Part shown: in pieces, positions 7,860 to 14,706 of the stretch | Numbering within the stretch: the stretch's first letter is position 1 | How the letters are laid out: each line of letters opens with the position of its first letter | NCBI GenBank assembly: GCA_036394195.1 | Contig: DASWFO010000312.1 | Location: 1 to 23,344 of the forward strand | DNA length: 23,344 nt | DNA from: DATJPD01 sp036394195 | GTDB taxonomy: Bacteria > Pseudomonadota > Alphaproteobacteria > CACIAM-22H2 | Reading direction: 5' to 3' | Program-made: the position numbers and the translations under genes | The notes under the pieces: model-generated | The model's input: the letters and a program-made list of their open reading frames with translations, nothing else | The model's database searches: none | What the model was told of the DNA's origin: nothing

Positions 7860-7874
7860 AGGCATACTTTTTGC
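7860..7874 (+). promoter_or_regulatory. Candidate sigma-54 (-24/-12) promoter ahead of kdsD-lpt-rpoN
   Basis: The sequence AGGCAT, five bases, then TTGC matches the TGGCAC-N5-TTGC consensus with two changes in the -24 element and a full -12 element. GG at 7861-7862 and GC at 7873-7874 have the obligatory ten-base spacing. A transcript would start near 7886, upstream of every possible kdsD start. No enhancer-binding site was identified. Confidence 0.35.
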
Positions 7875-8031
7875 CCGAACGCGTTTTCAAGGGCAGGGGC
7901 GGCCGGCATCGGCTCGGGGGCCAGCGTAGAACCAACCTTGAAGCGCAGACATTCATGTGTCCTTGGGCCCGATGAACGCGGGCCGTGATGATTCCGAAGG
8001 CAATCCTCGTCGAGACAAGCTCAGCAACGGC

Positions 8032-9111
8032 ATGACCAAACCGAAGCCACAACGGATTCAGCAGCGGATTCGAGTGGCAGCCGATGCGGACGCGTCGTGC
8101 GCCGCAAAGCTGCCAAGCCAGGGCCGGGACGACGGCGCCGTCGCCCGCCAGGTCCTGGAGTTCGAGGCCGAAGGAATTCTTGCGGTCGCCCGTGGGCTTG
8201 ACCGTGACAAGGACGCCTTCACCCGCGCCATCGACGCGCTCGCCAAGGTCACCGGCCGGATCATCGTCAGCGGCATGGGCAAGAGCGGCCATGTCGCGCG
8301 CAAGATCGCGGCGACACTGGCCTCCACAGGAACGCCCGCGCAATTCGTCCATCCGGCCGAGGCCAGCCACGGCGATCTCGGCATGATCACCAATGCGGAC
8401 GCGGTGCTGGCACTGTCGCATTCCGGCGACACCGCCGAAATGGCCGATCTCCTGGCCTTCACCCGCCGGTTCGCAATCCCGCTGATCGGGATCACCAGCG
8501 GCGCGCAATCGGCCCTCGCCCAGGCGGCCGACGTCATCCTCCTTCTGCCGCCGCTGCGCGAGGCTTGTCCGCTGGGGCTGGCGCCGACCACCTCGACCAC
8601 GGCCATGCTGGCGCTGGGCGACGCGGTCGCGGTGACGCTGTTCGAGCGCAAAGGCTTCTCGGCCGACGACTTCCATCAATTCCACCCCAAGGGCTCGCTC
8701 GGCCGCCGCTTCCTGCGCGTCTCCGACGTCATGCACCGGGGCGACACCGTCCCGCTGATCGCGGCCGGGGCCTCGATGGCCGACGCCCTGGTCGAGATGA
8801 CGGCGAAACGGCTGGGCTGCGTCGGGATCGTCGACGCCGCGGGGCGGCTGGTCGGGATCATCACCGACGGCGACCTCAGGCGCCACATGGCGCCGGACCT
8901 GCTGCAGCGGCGGGCCCGCGCCGTCATGACGGCGAAGCCCTTGACCATCCGCCCCCAGGCGCTCGCCGCCGAGGCGCTGCGGGTCATGAACGAGGCCAAC
9001 CGCGGCGGCGGCGTCACCAACCTTTTCGTGGTCGATCCGGGAACCGGCGGGGGCGGACGGCCGGTCGGCGTTCTCCACATCCACGACATTCTGCGGGCAG
9101 GTGTCGCATGA
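8032..9111 (+). CDS. kdsD: D-arabinose 5-phosphate isomerase (KpsF/GutQ/KdsD family)
   Basis: Converts D-ribulose 5-phosphate to D-arabinose 5-phosphate, the first step to Kdo for lipopolysaccharide. The N-terminal SIS domain is complete: Gly-Met-Gly-Lys-Ser-Gly-His (residues 81-87), the Ala-Ser-His-Gly-Asp-Leu-Gly motif, a Ser-His-Ser-Gly-Asp-Thr phosphate loop, and Pro-Leu-Gly-Leu-Ala-Pro-Thr-Thr-Ser-Thr-Thr. Two CBS domains follow, with Val-Ser-Asp-Val-Met-His at the first and a Leu-His-Ile-His-Asp-Ile-Leu-Arg-Ala-Gly end typical of the family. Start at the ATG at 8032 gives 359 residues; GTG 7957 and ATG 7972 are in frame but add sequence with no family likeness. Its stop overlaps lptC as ATGA, making it the first gene of an LPS synthesis and export operon. 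Confidence 0.92.
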   Translation: MTKPKPQRIQQRIRVAADADASCAAKLPSQGRDDGAVARQVLEFEAEGILAVARGLDRDKDAFTRAIDALAKVTGRIIVSGMGKSGHVARKIAATLASTGTPAQFVHPAEASHGDLGMITNADAVLALSHSGDTAEMADLLAFTRRFAIPLIGITSGAQSALAQAADVILLLPPLREACPLGLAPTTSTTAMLALGDAVAVTLFERKGFSADDFHQFHPKGSLGRRFLRVSDVMHRGDTVPLIAAGASMADALVEMTAKRLGCVGIVDAAGRLVGIITDGDLRRHMAPDLLQRRARAVMTAKPLTIRPQALAAEALRVMNEANRGGGVTNLFVVDPGTGGGGRPVGVLHIHDILRAGVA

Positions 9112-9866
9112 CGCCCGACAGCTCCTCGACCCCGGTGTCGATCGACGCCGACGCCATGGTCACGGTGGGCGAGCGGGCGTCCGCGCCGTCCGTCCGTGCG
9201 GCGCGCCGCACGGACGGACGGCCAGGCCTGTCGCGCTTCGTCGCCGCGAGCATGCGCCGGCGGCGCTACAGCGCCTTCTACAGCCGTTTCGTGGCGCTGC
9301 TGAAAGTGGTGCTGCCGGCGACCGCCGTGGTGCTGGCCGCCCTGGTCTTGTTCTGGCCGCAGCTCAACCCGCTCGACAGCCGGTTCCGCCTCCGCGCCGT
9401 CCAGGTGAGCATCGACGATCTCGAGAACCTGCGGATGGTCAGCCCGCGCGTGGTCGGGACCGATTCCAAGGACCAGCCCTACACGGTGACCGCCGCGGTC
9501 GCGACGCAAGCGGCCGGCGGCAGCGACGTGACCGAGCTCAGCAGCCCCAAGGGCGACATCTCGCTGACCGACGGGTCGTGGATCGCCATCACCGCCAATC
9601 AGGGCGAGTACAACAAGCAGACCCGCATCCTCAACCTGTGGGACCACGTCAACGTCTTCCACGACGCCGGGTACGAGATCAAAACCGAGCGTGCCGAAGC
9701 CAATCTTGGCGCCGGCAGCGTCTCGGGCGACGATCCGGTCGAGGGGCAGGGGCCCGACAGCTCGCTGCGCGGCCAGGGCTTCCGCATCTACAACAAGGGC
9801 GCCCACATCGTGGTCACCGGGAAATCGCGGCTCGTCCTCTATCCGCGCCCGCCGGAACCGAAATGA
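9108..9866 (+). CDS. lptC: LPS export ABC transporter periplasmic component LptC
   Basis: The inner-membrane-anchored bridge protein that takes LPS from LptB2FG and passes it to LptA. The 252 residues comprise a cytoplasmic N tail of about 60 residues, one membrane span (about 62-83, Leu/Val/Ala-rich ending Phe-Trp-Pro) and a periplasmic LptC/OstA beta domain with repeating Gly-(x)-Asn/Asp strands, for example Ala-Asn-Gln-Gly-Glu-Tyr-Asn then Leu-Trp-Asp-His-Val. E. coli LptC is 191 residues with almost no N tail; the extra tail here includes residues 26-38, encoded by a 38-bp perfect palindrome. The start is set by the ATGA overlap with kdsD; the open frame upstream is a shadow. The stop overlaps lptA as ATGA. 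Confidence 0.88.
   Translation: MTPDSSSTPVSIDADAMVTVGERASAPSVRAARRTDGRPGLSRFVAASMRRRRYSAFYSRFVALLKVVLPATAVVLAALVLFWPQLNPLDSRFRLRAVQVSIDDLENLRMVSPRVVGTDSKDQPYTVTAAVATQAAGGSDVTELSSPKGDISLTDGSWIAITANQGEYNKQTRILNLWDHVNVFHDAGYEIKTERAEANLGAGSVSGDDPVEGQGPDSSLRGQGFRIYNKGAHIVVTGKSRLVLYPRPPEPK
9185..9222. repeat. 38-bp perfect palindrome within lptC
   Basis: Positions 9185-9203 are the exact reverse complement of 9204-9222, with CGTCCGT units at the ends and GCGGCGCGCCGC at the centre. It keeps the lptC frame and encodes part of the Arg/Ala-rich cytoplasmic tail before the membrane span. A transcript could fold into a very stable hairpin here. Confidence 0.9.
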
Positions 9867-10873
9867 CGGACGCCCGGCCGACCATGCGTCGCCTTCTGGT
9901 TCTGGCCACCCTTCTCGCCTCCGCCGGCAGCGCCGCACCCCGCCACCCGGCGGAGGCGCAGGCGCTCAACCTCGGGGGCGGCAAGCAGCCGGTGGAGATT
10001 CTCGCCGACCAGGGCATCGAATGGTATCGCGAGGAGCAGCGATATGTCGCGCGCGGAAACGCCAGCGCCAAGCAGGGCGCGACCACGGTCTACGGGAACG
10101 TGCTGACGGCGTATTACCGGCCGAACGCGGAGGGCGGCACGTCGATCTTCCGCTACGAGTCGCAAGGCAACGTGCGCATCGTTACGCCGACCCAGACCGC
10201 CGTCGGCGACAAGGGCGTCTATGACGTCGACACCGGCGTGCTCGTCCTCACCGGCAACGGGCTGAAACTCACCACGCCGAACGAGGTCGTCACCGCCCGC
10301 GACAGCCTCGAATATTGGGAGGGGCGGCAGATCGCGGTGGCACGCGGCGATGCCGTAGTCGTCACGACTGACCGGCGCATGGCCGGCGACATCCTCACCG
10401 CGTACTTCGTCGACAACAAGACAAACCCGCCGCCGCCGAGCGCGAACCGCAACCCCGGCGGCCATGGCGCCACCGCGGGGCGCGCGCAGCCGGGGCGCAA
10501 CGTCACGCCCGCCTCGACAGGCGCCAAGGAGGACGGCAACCGCCTGCAGCGCATCGAAGGCTTCGGCAACGTCCTGGTCTCGACCGCCACCGACATCGTC
10601 CGCGCCGACCGCGGCGTCTACAACGCCGACACCGGCATCGCGCTGATGTCGGAGCACGTGCGGATCACCCGCGGACAGAACCAGCTCGACGGCGACTTTT
10701 CCGAGGTCAACCTGAACACCGGCCTCAGCCGCCTGCTCACCCGCGCCGATGCTGACGGTAAGCCGGGGCAGGTCCGCGGCATGTTCGTGCCCCAGCAGGC
10801 CGACTCGAGCAGCCCGGCCGGGGACACGGTGCAGATCAAGCCGCGCCGGGCGGGCACCAGGCCCACGCGATGA
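9863..10873 (+). CDS. lptA: LPS transport periplasmic protein LptA (long form)
   Basis: A periplasmic beta-jellyroll protein that polymerises into the bridge carrying LPS to the outer membrane. It has 336 residues with a Sec signal (about 1-33). Two OstA-like halves are visible. The first runs from Gln-Pro-Val-Glu-Ile-Leu-Ala-Asp to Ala-Arg-Gly-Asp-Ala, with Val-Tyr-Gly-Asn-Val-Leu and Ala-Val-Gly-Asp-Lys-Gly-Val-Tyr-Asp. The second, after a Pro/Asn/Gly-rich linker (about 190-225), runs from Ile-Glu-Gly-Phe-Gly-Asn-Val-Leu through Arg-Ala-Asp-Arg-Gly-Val-Tyr-Asn. E. coli LptA is 185 residues, so this long form may span more of the periplasm. Overlaps lptC and lptB by four bases each. Confidence 0.9.
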   Translation: MTDARPTMRRLLVLATLLASAGSAAPRHPAEAQALNLGGGKQPVEILADQGIEWYREEQRYVARGNASAKQGATTVYGNVLTAYYRPNAEGGTSIFRYESQGNVRIVTPTQTAVGDKGVYDVDTGVLVLTGNGLKLTTPNEVVTARDSLEYWEGRQIAVARGDAVVVTTDRRMAGDILTAYFVDNKTNPPPPSANRNPGGHGATAGRAQPGRNVTPASTGAKEDGNRLQRIEGFGNVLVSTATDIVRADRGVYNADTGIALMSEHVRITRGQNQLDGDFSEVNLNTGLSRLLTRADADGKPGQVRGMFVPQQADSSSPAGDTVQIKPRRAGTRPTR

Positions 10874-11667
10874 CGCCAGCCCTCGACGCAGTCGAAAGCT
10901 CAACGCCGGCCGGCGAAGGCCGCGGCCCGAAGCTCGTCGCCGACAATCCGGGGCTGGTCGCGTCCAATCTCGGCAAGCGCTTCAAGAAGCGGCCGGTGGT
11001 GCGCGGCGTGTCGGTGTCGGTGCAGCGCGGCGAGGCGGTCGGCCTGCTCGGGCCCAACGGGGCCGGCAAGACGACCTGCTTCTACATGATCACCGGGCTG
11101 ATCTCGCCGGACTACGGCACGATCAGCCTCGACGGCCTCGACGTCACCGACATGCCGATGTACCGCCGCGCCCGCCTGGGCATCGGCTACCTGCCGCAGG
11201 AGCCGTCGATCTTCCGCGGCCTCCCGGTGGAGGCGAACATCCGCGCGGTGCTCGAGGTGGTGGAGAACGACCGCGACCGCCGCGAGGCGATGCTCGACGA
11301 CCTGCTGGCCGAGTTTTCGATCACCCATCTGCGGCGCACGCCGGCGCTGGCCCTGTCGGGTGGCGAGCGGCGGCGGGTCGAGATCGCGCGCGCGCTCGCC
11401 TCGCAACCGCACTTCATGCTGCTCGACGAGCCGCTGGCTGGCATCGACCCGATCGCGGTCGGCGACATTCGTGACCTGGTGTCGCACCTGAAGGACCGCG
11501 GCATCGGCGTGCTGATCACCGACCATAACGTCCGCGAGACGCTCGAGATCGTGGACCGCGCCTATATCCTTCATGACGGCCAAGTCCTGATGGAAGGCCT
11601 GCCCGCCGAGATCGTCGCCCACGAGGGCGTGCGCCGCGTCTATCTCGGCGAACGGTTCAGCCTCTAG
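10870..11667 (+). CDS. lptB: LPS export ABC transporter ATP-binding protein LptB
   Basis: The cytoplasmic ATPase that powers LPS extraction from the inner membrane with LptF and LptG, whose genes are not in the window. All ABC motifs are present: Walker A Gly-Pro-Asn-Gly-Ala-Gly-Lys-Thr-Thr (61-69), Q-loop Tyr-Leu-Pro-Gln-Glu-Pro-Ser-Ile-Phe-Arg, signature Leu-Ser-Gly-Gly-Glu-Arg-Arg-Arg, Walker B Phe-Met-Leu-Leu-Asp-Glu-Pro followed by Leu-Ala-Gly-Ile-Asp-Pro, and switch His in Ile-Thr-Asp-His-Asn-Val-Arg-Glu. The 265 residues include an N-terminal extension of about 28 compared with E. coli LptB. Starts inside the lptA stop (ATGA); rpoN follows after 14 bases. Confidence 0.95.
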   Translation: MTPALDAVESSTPAGEGRGPKLVADNPGLVASNLGKRFKKRPVVRGVSVSVQRGEAVGLLGPNGAGKTTCFYMITGLISPDYGTISLDGLDVTDMPMYRRARLGIGYLPQEPSIFRGLPVEANIRAVLEVVENDRDRREAMLDDLLAEFSITHLRRTPALALSGGERRRVEIARALASQPHFMLLDEPLAGIDPIAVGDIRDLVSHLKDRGIGVLITDHNVRETLEIVDRAYILHDGQVLMEGLPAEIVAHEGVRRVYLGERFSL

Positions 11668-11681
11668 CGAGGCCGGCACCC

Positions 11682-13190
11682 ATGGCGCTCACTCAACGCC
11701 TCGATCTGCGGCAAAGCCAGTCGCTGGTCATGACGCCGCAGCTGCAGCAGGCGATCAAGCTGCTGCAGCTGTCCAACCTCGAGGTCACCGCCTTCGTCGA
11801 GCGCGAGCTGGAGCAGAACCCGCTGCTTGAGCGCGAGGACGGGGAGGCCGGCGAGCCGGCAGACGCCGCCGCGGCCAGCGCCGACACGCGCACCGTCGCC
11901 GATGACGGACCGCTGCTCGACTCGGTCGAGGGACCGGGAGCCGCGAACGGCACCGCCACGGAGACGCCGCTCGACACCGACTTCGAGAACGTGTGGGGCG
12001 GGTCCGAGCCGGGCGAGGGTGCGGCGTCGTTCGCGTCGTGGGGTAGCGGCGGCAGCCGCGACTTCGACGACGGCGAGTTCGACCCCGACCAGAATCTCAC
12101 CCGCGCCGAGACGCTCCGCGACCACCTGCTGGCGCAGATCCAGGTCGACATCACCGACCCGGTCGACCGGATCATCAGCCTGCAGCTCATCGACCGTCTC
12201 GACGAATCGGGCTGGCTCAATGGCGAACTGGAGTCCGTGGCCGAGGCGCTGAAATGCGACGCCTGCCGAGTGGAGAAGACGGTCGAGCAGCTGCAGCGGC
12301 TGGATCCGCCGGGCGTGTTCGCGCGCAGCCTCAAGGAGTGCCTGGCCATCCAGCTGCGCGACCGCAACCGCTTCGATCCGGCGATGGCGACGTTGATCGA
12401 CAATCTCGATCTGCTGGCCAAGCGCGAGCACGCGGCACTGATGCGGCTGTGCGGCGTCGACGCCGAGGATTTCGCGGCGATGGTCGCCGAGATCAAGTGC
12501 CTCGACCCCAAGCCCGGCCTCGCGTTCGAGAACAACGTGGCGCAGCCGGTGGTTCCGGACGTCCTGATGCGTCCCGCTCCGGGCGGCGGCTGGATCGTCG
12601 AGCTGAACCAGGACACGCTGCCGCGCGTGCTGGTCAACCAGCGCTACTATGCGCGGGTGACCAAGGAGCTGAAGTCCAAGGCCGACCGGGATTTCGTCTC
12701 CGAGCGGTTCCACGCCGCGAACTGGCTGGTCAAATCGCTGCACCAGCGGGCGCAGACGATCCTCAAGGTGGCAACGGAGATCGTGCGCCAGCAGGATGCG
12801 TTCTTTCGCCGCGGCGTGCAGCATCTACGGCCGCTTGTGCTGCGCGACATCGCGAGCGCCATCGAGATGCACGAATCGACCGTGAGCCGCGTGACCACGA
12901 ACAAGTTCCTCGCCTCGCCGAACGGCGTCTACGAGCTCAAGTACTTCTTCACCTCGGCGATCGCGAGCTCGGGCGGAGGCGACGCGCATTCCGCCGAAGC
13001 GGTGCGGTTCCGCATCAAGTCGCTGATCGACGCCGAGGCGGCGAGCGACATTCTCTCGGATGACCGGCTGGTGGAGATTTTGAAAAAAGAAAGCGTCGAC
13101 ATTGCGCGTCGCACCGTCGCGAAGTATCGCGAGGCGATGCGGATTCCGTCCTCGGTCCAGCGGCGGCGCGACAAGCTGCTTGGCGTCTGA
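11682..13190 (+). CDS. rpoN: RNA polymerase sigma-54 factor
   Basis: Directs RNA polymerase to -24/-12 promoters, with activator ATPases required for melting. The 502 residues show region I (residues 1-50, Gln/Leu-rich, with Gln-Ser-Gln-Ser-Leu-Val-Met-Thr-Pro-Gln-Leu-Gln and Glu-Gln-Asn-Pro-Leu-Leu-Glu), an acidic, Gly-rich region II (about 50-130), the core-binding domain with Asp-Pro-Pro-Gly-Val-Phe-Ala-Arg, the HTH region (His-Glu-Ser-Thr-Val-Ser-Arg-Val-Thr), and the RpoN box Ala-Arg-Arg-Thr-Val-Ala-Lys-Tyr-Arg-Glu at 475-484. Nothing is missing. It sits between lptB and hpf/ptsN, the order usual in proteobacteria; targets often include nitrogen assimilation, motility and envelope genes. 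Confidence 0.97.
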   Translation: MALTQRLDLRQSQSLVMTPQLQQAIKLLQLSNLEVTAFVERELEQNPLLEREDGEAGEPADAAAASADTRTVADDGPLLDSVEGPGAANGTATETPLDTDFENVWGGSEPGEGAASFASWGSGGSRDFDDGEFDPDQNLTRAETLRDHLLAQIQVDITDPVDRIISLQLIDRLDESGWLNGELESVAEALKCDACRVEKTVEQLQRLDPPGVFARSLKECLAIQLRDRNRFDPAMATLIDNLDLLAKREHAALMRLCGVDAEDFAAMVAEIKCLDPKPGLAFENNVAQPVVPDVLMRPAPGGGWIVELNQDTLPRVLVNQRYYARVTKELKSKADRDFVSERFHAANWLVKSLHQRAQTILKVATEIVRQQDAFFRRGVQHLRPLVLRDIASAIEMHESTVSRVTTNKFLASPNGVYELKYFFTSAIASSGGGDAHSAEAVRFRIKSLIDAEAASDILSDDRLVEILKKESVDIARRTVAKYREAMRIPSSVQRRRDKLLGV

Positions 13191-13382
13191 CTCGCGCAGT
13201 CTATCCACAATTTGTCGATTCACCCTTGATCGGCCCGCCGGCTATGCCCAGAATTGCGCCATGGTTCGAGGACGCACCGCCTCCTCACGCGGTCGCCGGC
13301 AGCCGGGTAGGCCCCCGGCCTTCCGAGCACGGGTCTTCCGAGCAGGCAGTCTTAAGGCCAGATCTGCATGAGCCACCGTATA

Positions 13383-13411
13383 TTGACTTTGCCCGGGCGC
13401 ACTCCTATGGT
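13383..13411 (+). promoter_or_regulatory. Possible promoter for hpf-ptsN
   Basis: TTGACT at 13383-13388, a 17-base spacer and TATGGT at 13406-13411, about 70 bases before the hpf ATG. The rpoN-hpf gap (289 bases) holds no credible gene, so a separate promoter for hpf-ptsN is reasonable. Confidence 0.4.
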
Positions 13412-13479
13412 CCGCCGCCGCGATGGATGGGGCACCGCCCGACTCGCGAACGTCTTTCCCTCAACGTGACGAACGACGC

Positions 13480-13843
13480 ATGCAGCTTTCCGTGAGCGGC
13501 AAGCATCTCGATGTTGGCGACAGCCTCCGCGGTCATGTGACCAGCGCCGTCGCCGAGTCGGCGGAGCGGTATTTCGGCGACGCCATCGAGGGCAAGGTCA
13601 CCTTTCAGCGCGACCGCCGGCATGCCTACCGCGCCGACATCTCGCTTCAACGTGGCGCGCCGGATCATGGTCCAGAGTCACGGCGAAGCCGCGGATCCCT
13701 ATGTCGCGTTCGACGCCGCCGCCCTGCAGCCAGACAGGCGGCTCCGCCGCACCAAGCAGCGCCTGGTCAATCGCCGACGCAATGGCGCCGAGGACGCTGC
13801 GGCGACCGAAACACCGCCCCACGCGGCGGCTTCTTCGCGGTGA
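13480..13843 (+). CDS. hpf: Ribosome hibernation-promoting factor (short HPF), frameshifted
   Basis: HPF/YfiA proteins bind the small ribosomal subunit and silence translation in stationary phase. The N terminus reads as a normal HPF (Met-Gln-Leu-Ser-Val-Ser-Gly-Lys-His-Leu-Asp-Val) up to Tyr-Arg-Ala-Asp-Ile-Ser. At about 13645 the likeness moves to the next frame (Ile-Met-Val-Gln-Ser-His-Gly-Glu-Ala-Ala-Asp-Pro-Tyr, then Ala-Phe-Asp-Ala-Ala-Ala and Leu-Arg-Arg-Thr-Lys), which stops at 13843. One extra base explains this; repaired, the protein is about 120 residues. The C-terminal dimerisation domain of long HPF, usual in alphaproteobacteria, is not found in any frame before ptsN, which starts three bases after the stop. 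Either a genuine short HPF with a read error, or a decaying gene. Confidence 0.75.
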
Positions 13844-13846
13844 TCC

Positions 13847-14311
13847 ATGGAAATTTCTGATCTCATCGAGCCGCGCGCCGTCGTGCCGAGCCTCAGGGCC
13901 GCCAACAAGAAACAGCTCCTGCAGGAGATCGCGCGGCGCGCCGCAGAGATCACCGGCGAGCCGGAGCGCGCCATCTTCGACGTGCTGCTCGAGCGTGAGC
14001 GCCTGGGTACCACCGGCGTCGGCGCCGGCATCGCGATCCCGCACGGCAAGCTGCCCAGCCTCAAGCGCTTGTACGGGCTGTTCGTCCGGCTGGAGACGCC
14101 GATCGATTTCGAATCGATCGACGAGCAGCCGGTCGACCTCGTGTTCCTGCTCCTGGCACCGGGCGGCGCCGGAGCCGATCATCTGAAGGCGCTGGCGCGC
14201 GTGTCGCGCCTGCTGCGCGACCGCACGGTGTGCGAGAAGCTCCGCGGCTCGGACAACGCCGAAGCGCTCTACGCGCTCCTGACCGAGAACGCGACCAGCA
14301 ACGCGGCCTAG
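13847..14311 (+). CDS. ptsN: Nitrogen-PTS EIIA component PtsN
   Basis: A 154-residue cytoplasmic EIIA-Ntr, the terminal phosphoryl acceptor of the nitrogen phosphotransferase chain (EI-Ntr, NPr, EIIA-Ntr). It regulates and does not transport, for example through potassium transport, stringent response or sensor kinases. The active-site histidine is His66 in Gly-Ala-Gly-Ile-Ala-Ile-Pro-His-Gly-Lys-Leu-Pro, and Phe-Leu-Leu-Leu-Ala-Pro-Gly lies in the expected place. Length and order match the family. It begins three bases after hpf and closes the kdsD-to-ptsN cluster; a hairpin terminator overlaps its stop. Confidence 0.95.
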   Translation: MEISDLIEPRAVVPSLRAANKKQLLQEIARRAAEITGEPERAIFDVLLERERLGTTGVGAGIAIPHGKLPSLKRLYGLFVRLETPIDFESIDEQPVDLVFLLLAPGGAGADHLKALARVSRLLRDRTVCEKLRGSDNAEALYALLTENATSNAA

Positions 14312-14340
14312 GGCGAGATTTAGCGCCCTCCATTTCCTTA
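14310..14340 (+). terminator. Probable intrinsic terminator after ptsN
   Basis: AGGGCG (14310-14315) and CGCCCT (14324-14329) form a six-pair stem with an eight-base loop, followed by a pyrimidine-rich tail CCATTTCCTT. It overlaps the ptsN stop codon. Confidence 0.45.
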
Positions 14341-14438
14341 CGTCATGGCCGGTTTATCCGGCCATCCACGTCGGCGTGCAAATCCAAACGTCGAGCCGGG
14401 GCACCACGTGGATGCCTGCAACAAGTGCGGGCATGACG
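14341..14438. repeat. REP-like intergenic palindromic repeat, copy 2
   Basis: The two ends are imperfect inverted copies: CGTCATGGCCGG..CCATCCACG at 14341-14370, and CGTCATGCCCGC..GGCATCCACG as the reverse complement of 14407-14438. The same core occurs at 3144. It fills the gap between convergent ptsN and the DUF1150 gene. Confidence 0.7.
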
Positions 14439-14453
14439 AAAGTAGAATCGGGC

Positions 14454-14681
14454 TTAGTGCGCGCTGACCGGCTGTAGGCCGTTCTGAAGGACGGCCGCAA
14501 AGGCGAGCTCGCGCGAGGGTGCGGCACCGACGGACGCACCATCGGCGGTGTGGATCTCGAAAATCGTCCGCGTCGTTTCGCCGTCGGCGACGGCGGTCGA
14601 CTTCACATAGGCGAAGTCGCGCAGGCCCAGCGCCAGGAATTCCTGCACCGGCATTTCCGTGTGAACATTCAAGTCTGACAT
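14454..14681 (-). CDS. DUF1150 family small protein
   Basis: A 75-residue soluble protein with the DUF1150 landmarks Phe-Leu-Ala-Leu-Gly-Leu, Asp-Phe-Ala-Tyr-Val-Lys, a central Ile-His-Thr-Ala-Asp-Gly and Ala-Phe-Ala-Ala-Val-Leu-Gln-Asn near the end. Function unknown; the family is nearly restricted to alphaproteobacteria and tends to sit next to a small heat-shock gene, as here (25 bases downstream of hsp20, same strand). AAGGAG six bases before the ATG at 14681 fixes the start; the longer frame to 14714 lacks a ribosome site. A role linked to heat or protein stress is an inference from context only. Confidence 0.9.
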   Translation of the reverse strand: MSDLNVHTEMPVQEFLALGLRDFAYVKSTAVADGETTRTIFEIHTADGASVGAAPSRELAFAAVLQNGLQPVSAH

Positions 14682-14706
14682 TGTCGTCTCCTTTCGACGT
14701 CCCGAT

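Larger units (their letters stand above)
7632..8031. other. Intergenic region with an AT-rich core upstream of kdsD
   Basis: No credible gene lies between the RNase D stop and the kdsD start region. The segment at about 7795-7875 is much richer in A and T than its neighbours, with several T runs, and looks like a promoter region. It holds a sigma-54-like element and a weaker sigma-70-like one, given separately. The GC-rich part before it (7632-7790) shows only short inverted repeats such as CGACCGCAGTCGCGGTCG. The 3' part could be coding if kdsD starts at the GTG at 7957 or the ATG at 7972. Confidence 0.5.

Noticed and set aside
8565..9107. Upstream extension of the lptC frame
   Set aside because: It lies inside kdsD, is Arg/Gly-rich and lacks motifs. 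The ATGA overlap at 9108 gives the natural start.
7810..9938. Two long minus-strand open frames opposite kdsD and lptC (over 400 codons each)
   Set aside because: Low-complexity composition and no motifs, while kdsD and lptC on the plus strand carry complete family signatures.
11664..12824. 386-codon minus-strand frame opposite rpoN
   Set aside because: Shadow of rpoN, which has all sigma-54 regions intact.
13226..13495. Possible small gene in the rpoN-hpf gap
   Set aside because: Pro/Arg-rich translation without domains, running into the hpf start in another frame, with no ribosome site.
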